Shown here piece after piece: positions 34,625-35,624 of a stretch of DNA of 35,624 nt; position 1 is the first letter of the stretch; each line of letters begins with the position of its first letter. The stretch spans positions 1-35,624 of the forward strand of contig JALOPB010000036.1 of the NCBI GenBank assembly GCA_025454115.1. Direction: 5' to 3'. The notes beneath the pieces were generated by a model, which was given only the letters and a program-made list of their open reading frames with translations, did not search any database and was not told the origin of the DNA. Position numbers and translations under genes: made by a program. The stretch is from Desulfobacterales bacterium. GTDB taxonomy: Bacteria > Desulfobacterota > Desulfobacteria > Desulfobacterales > SpSt-501.

Positions 34625-35624
34625 CTATTGCTGCTGCTCATACTCCAGGATGATCGTCACGGTCCGGTTGAGGGCGCGGCCCTCCGGCAGCGCGTTGTCG
34701 AAAATCGGATCGACCGGCCCCTTGCCCTCAAAGGAGACCCGCTCCCGGACGGCGCCGCCGCCGGCTAAAATCTGTGCATAGGCTGTTTCCCATTTGGCCG
34801 ATGGTGTCGGTATGGCCGACGATCTTCACCGTCGCCGAGGGCACCTCGCGAATGCGTTTTCCGATGCGATCCACCACGATCCGGTTGCGGTCCCTGATCT
34901 CCGCACGGTCGAAATCAAAGAGAATCAGGGCATACCGTTCGATCACCTTGTAGCCCTCGCGGCGCACCCGACGTTCTTCGCGTTTCACGAACTGAACCGT
35001 GCACGTGTCCCGGGCGTTCAGCGACAATCCCTTCGCGTCTTCGGCTTCCAATACCACCGATACGGATGGGTAGTTGCCGATATTCTGCAGCCCGACATCT
35101 TTAAGCGCCAGCACGTAGCTCGAATCCAACTCTCCCTCGCCGCTCAAACCTTCCAGTCGCTGACGGTCTCCGAAGATCTCTAGGTTCCAACGTTTCAGGA
35201 CGACACCGGGTTCGATCTCGGGTGTAATCCGGAAGGTCTCCGTGTCGCTGAGGGCCTCTAAATAGGTGCTCTGCACCGTGTCGAGGATCATTGGATCGTT
35301 CGTGGTTATCTCCACGCGTTGGTTCTCGGCACGGCCCTCCGGGCGGCTTACGGCGCTGGCCGCCGTCGGCAATCCGCGGGCTTCTACCTCCAGGCGCGAC
35401 GGATCGATCCCCCAGATCGCCTTCAGGTAATTTCGCACGGACTCGGCGCGGCTGCGCGACAGATCGGGGCGGCCCTTTTCCTCGCCGTAGCCGGAATTGC
35501 ACCCGACGATCTTCAGCCTCGCCTGGGGCCGATCGGCTGCCCGCTGGCCGATGATGTTGAGCGCATGCCGATATTTTTCCGTTGTGCCTTTCAAAGCGGC
35601 GGCGTCGAATGCCTTGGCTTCGAC
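34625..35624 (-). CDS. OmpA-family protein with two OmpA-like domains; N-terminus outside window; frameshift near 34790
   Basis: Domain 1 ARLKIVGCNSGYGEEKGRPDLSRSRAESVRNYLKAIWGIDPSRLEVEARG...ENQRVEI; domain 2 ALILFDFDRAEIRDRNRIVVDRIGKRIREVPSATVKIVGHTDTIG; C-terminus in other frame ETAYAQILAGGGAVRERVSFEGKGPVDPIFDNALPEGRALNRTVTIILEYEQQQ*. Confidence 0.85.

Noticed and set aside
1-35624. CRISPR arrays, tRNA or rRNA genes
   Set aside because: No regularly spaced direct repeats and no recognisable tRNA/rRNA sequence were seen on reading both strands; a tRNAscan/Infernal run would be needed to exclude them formally.

Overview
The window is a GC-rich bacterial accessory catabolic region; the organism is not identifiable from the sequence alone, though the content is compatible with a Desulfobacterota-like anaerobe. 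Left part (1-5829): a minus-strand GntR/FadR regulator with a TctB-TctA-TctC tripartite tricarboxylate transporter and a window-truncated TRAP DctP lipoprotein, divergent from a Gfo/Idh/MocA oxidoreductase. Next come an EamA exporter and a CBS-domain protein. The core (about 8.36-31.47 kb) is 21 consecutive minus-strand genes forming a large hexuronate catabolic island. It encodes UxuB-type SDR, FGGY gluconokinase, D-2-hydroxyacid dehydrogenase, UxaC, a LarA-family nickel-pincer racemase/epimerase homologue, UxaE-type tagaturonate epimerase, KdgF-like cupin, KduD, KduI, an IclR regulator, KDPG aldolase, KDG kinase and three TRAP systems, plus a MaoC-like protein and a UroD/MtaA-like protein that do not obviously belong. 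No UxuA (mannonate dehydratase) is visible, whereas a LarA homologue and a gluconokinase are. This suggests a testable bypass: fructuronate -> mannonate -> gluconate -> 6-phosphogluconate. The right end holds a DUF4197 protein, a small unlisted ORF, a PAS-SpoIIE/PP2C phosphatase and a double-OmpA-domain protein. Structural oddities: a REP doublet (REPIN) between uxaC and the dehydrogenase gene; a 227-bp element with 36/37-matching terminal inverted repeats; strong stem-loops after two dctP genes; and three genes with frameshifts in the same phase, two of which have a homology-based shortfall of about 32 nt.
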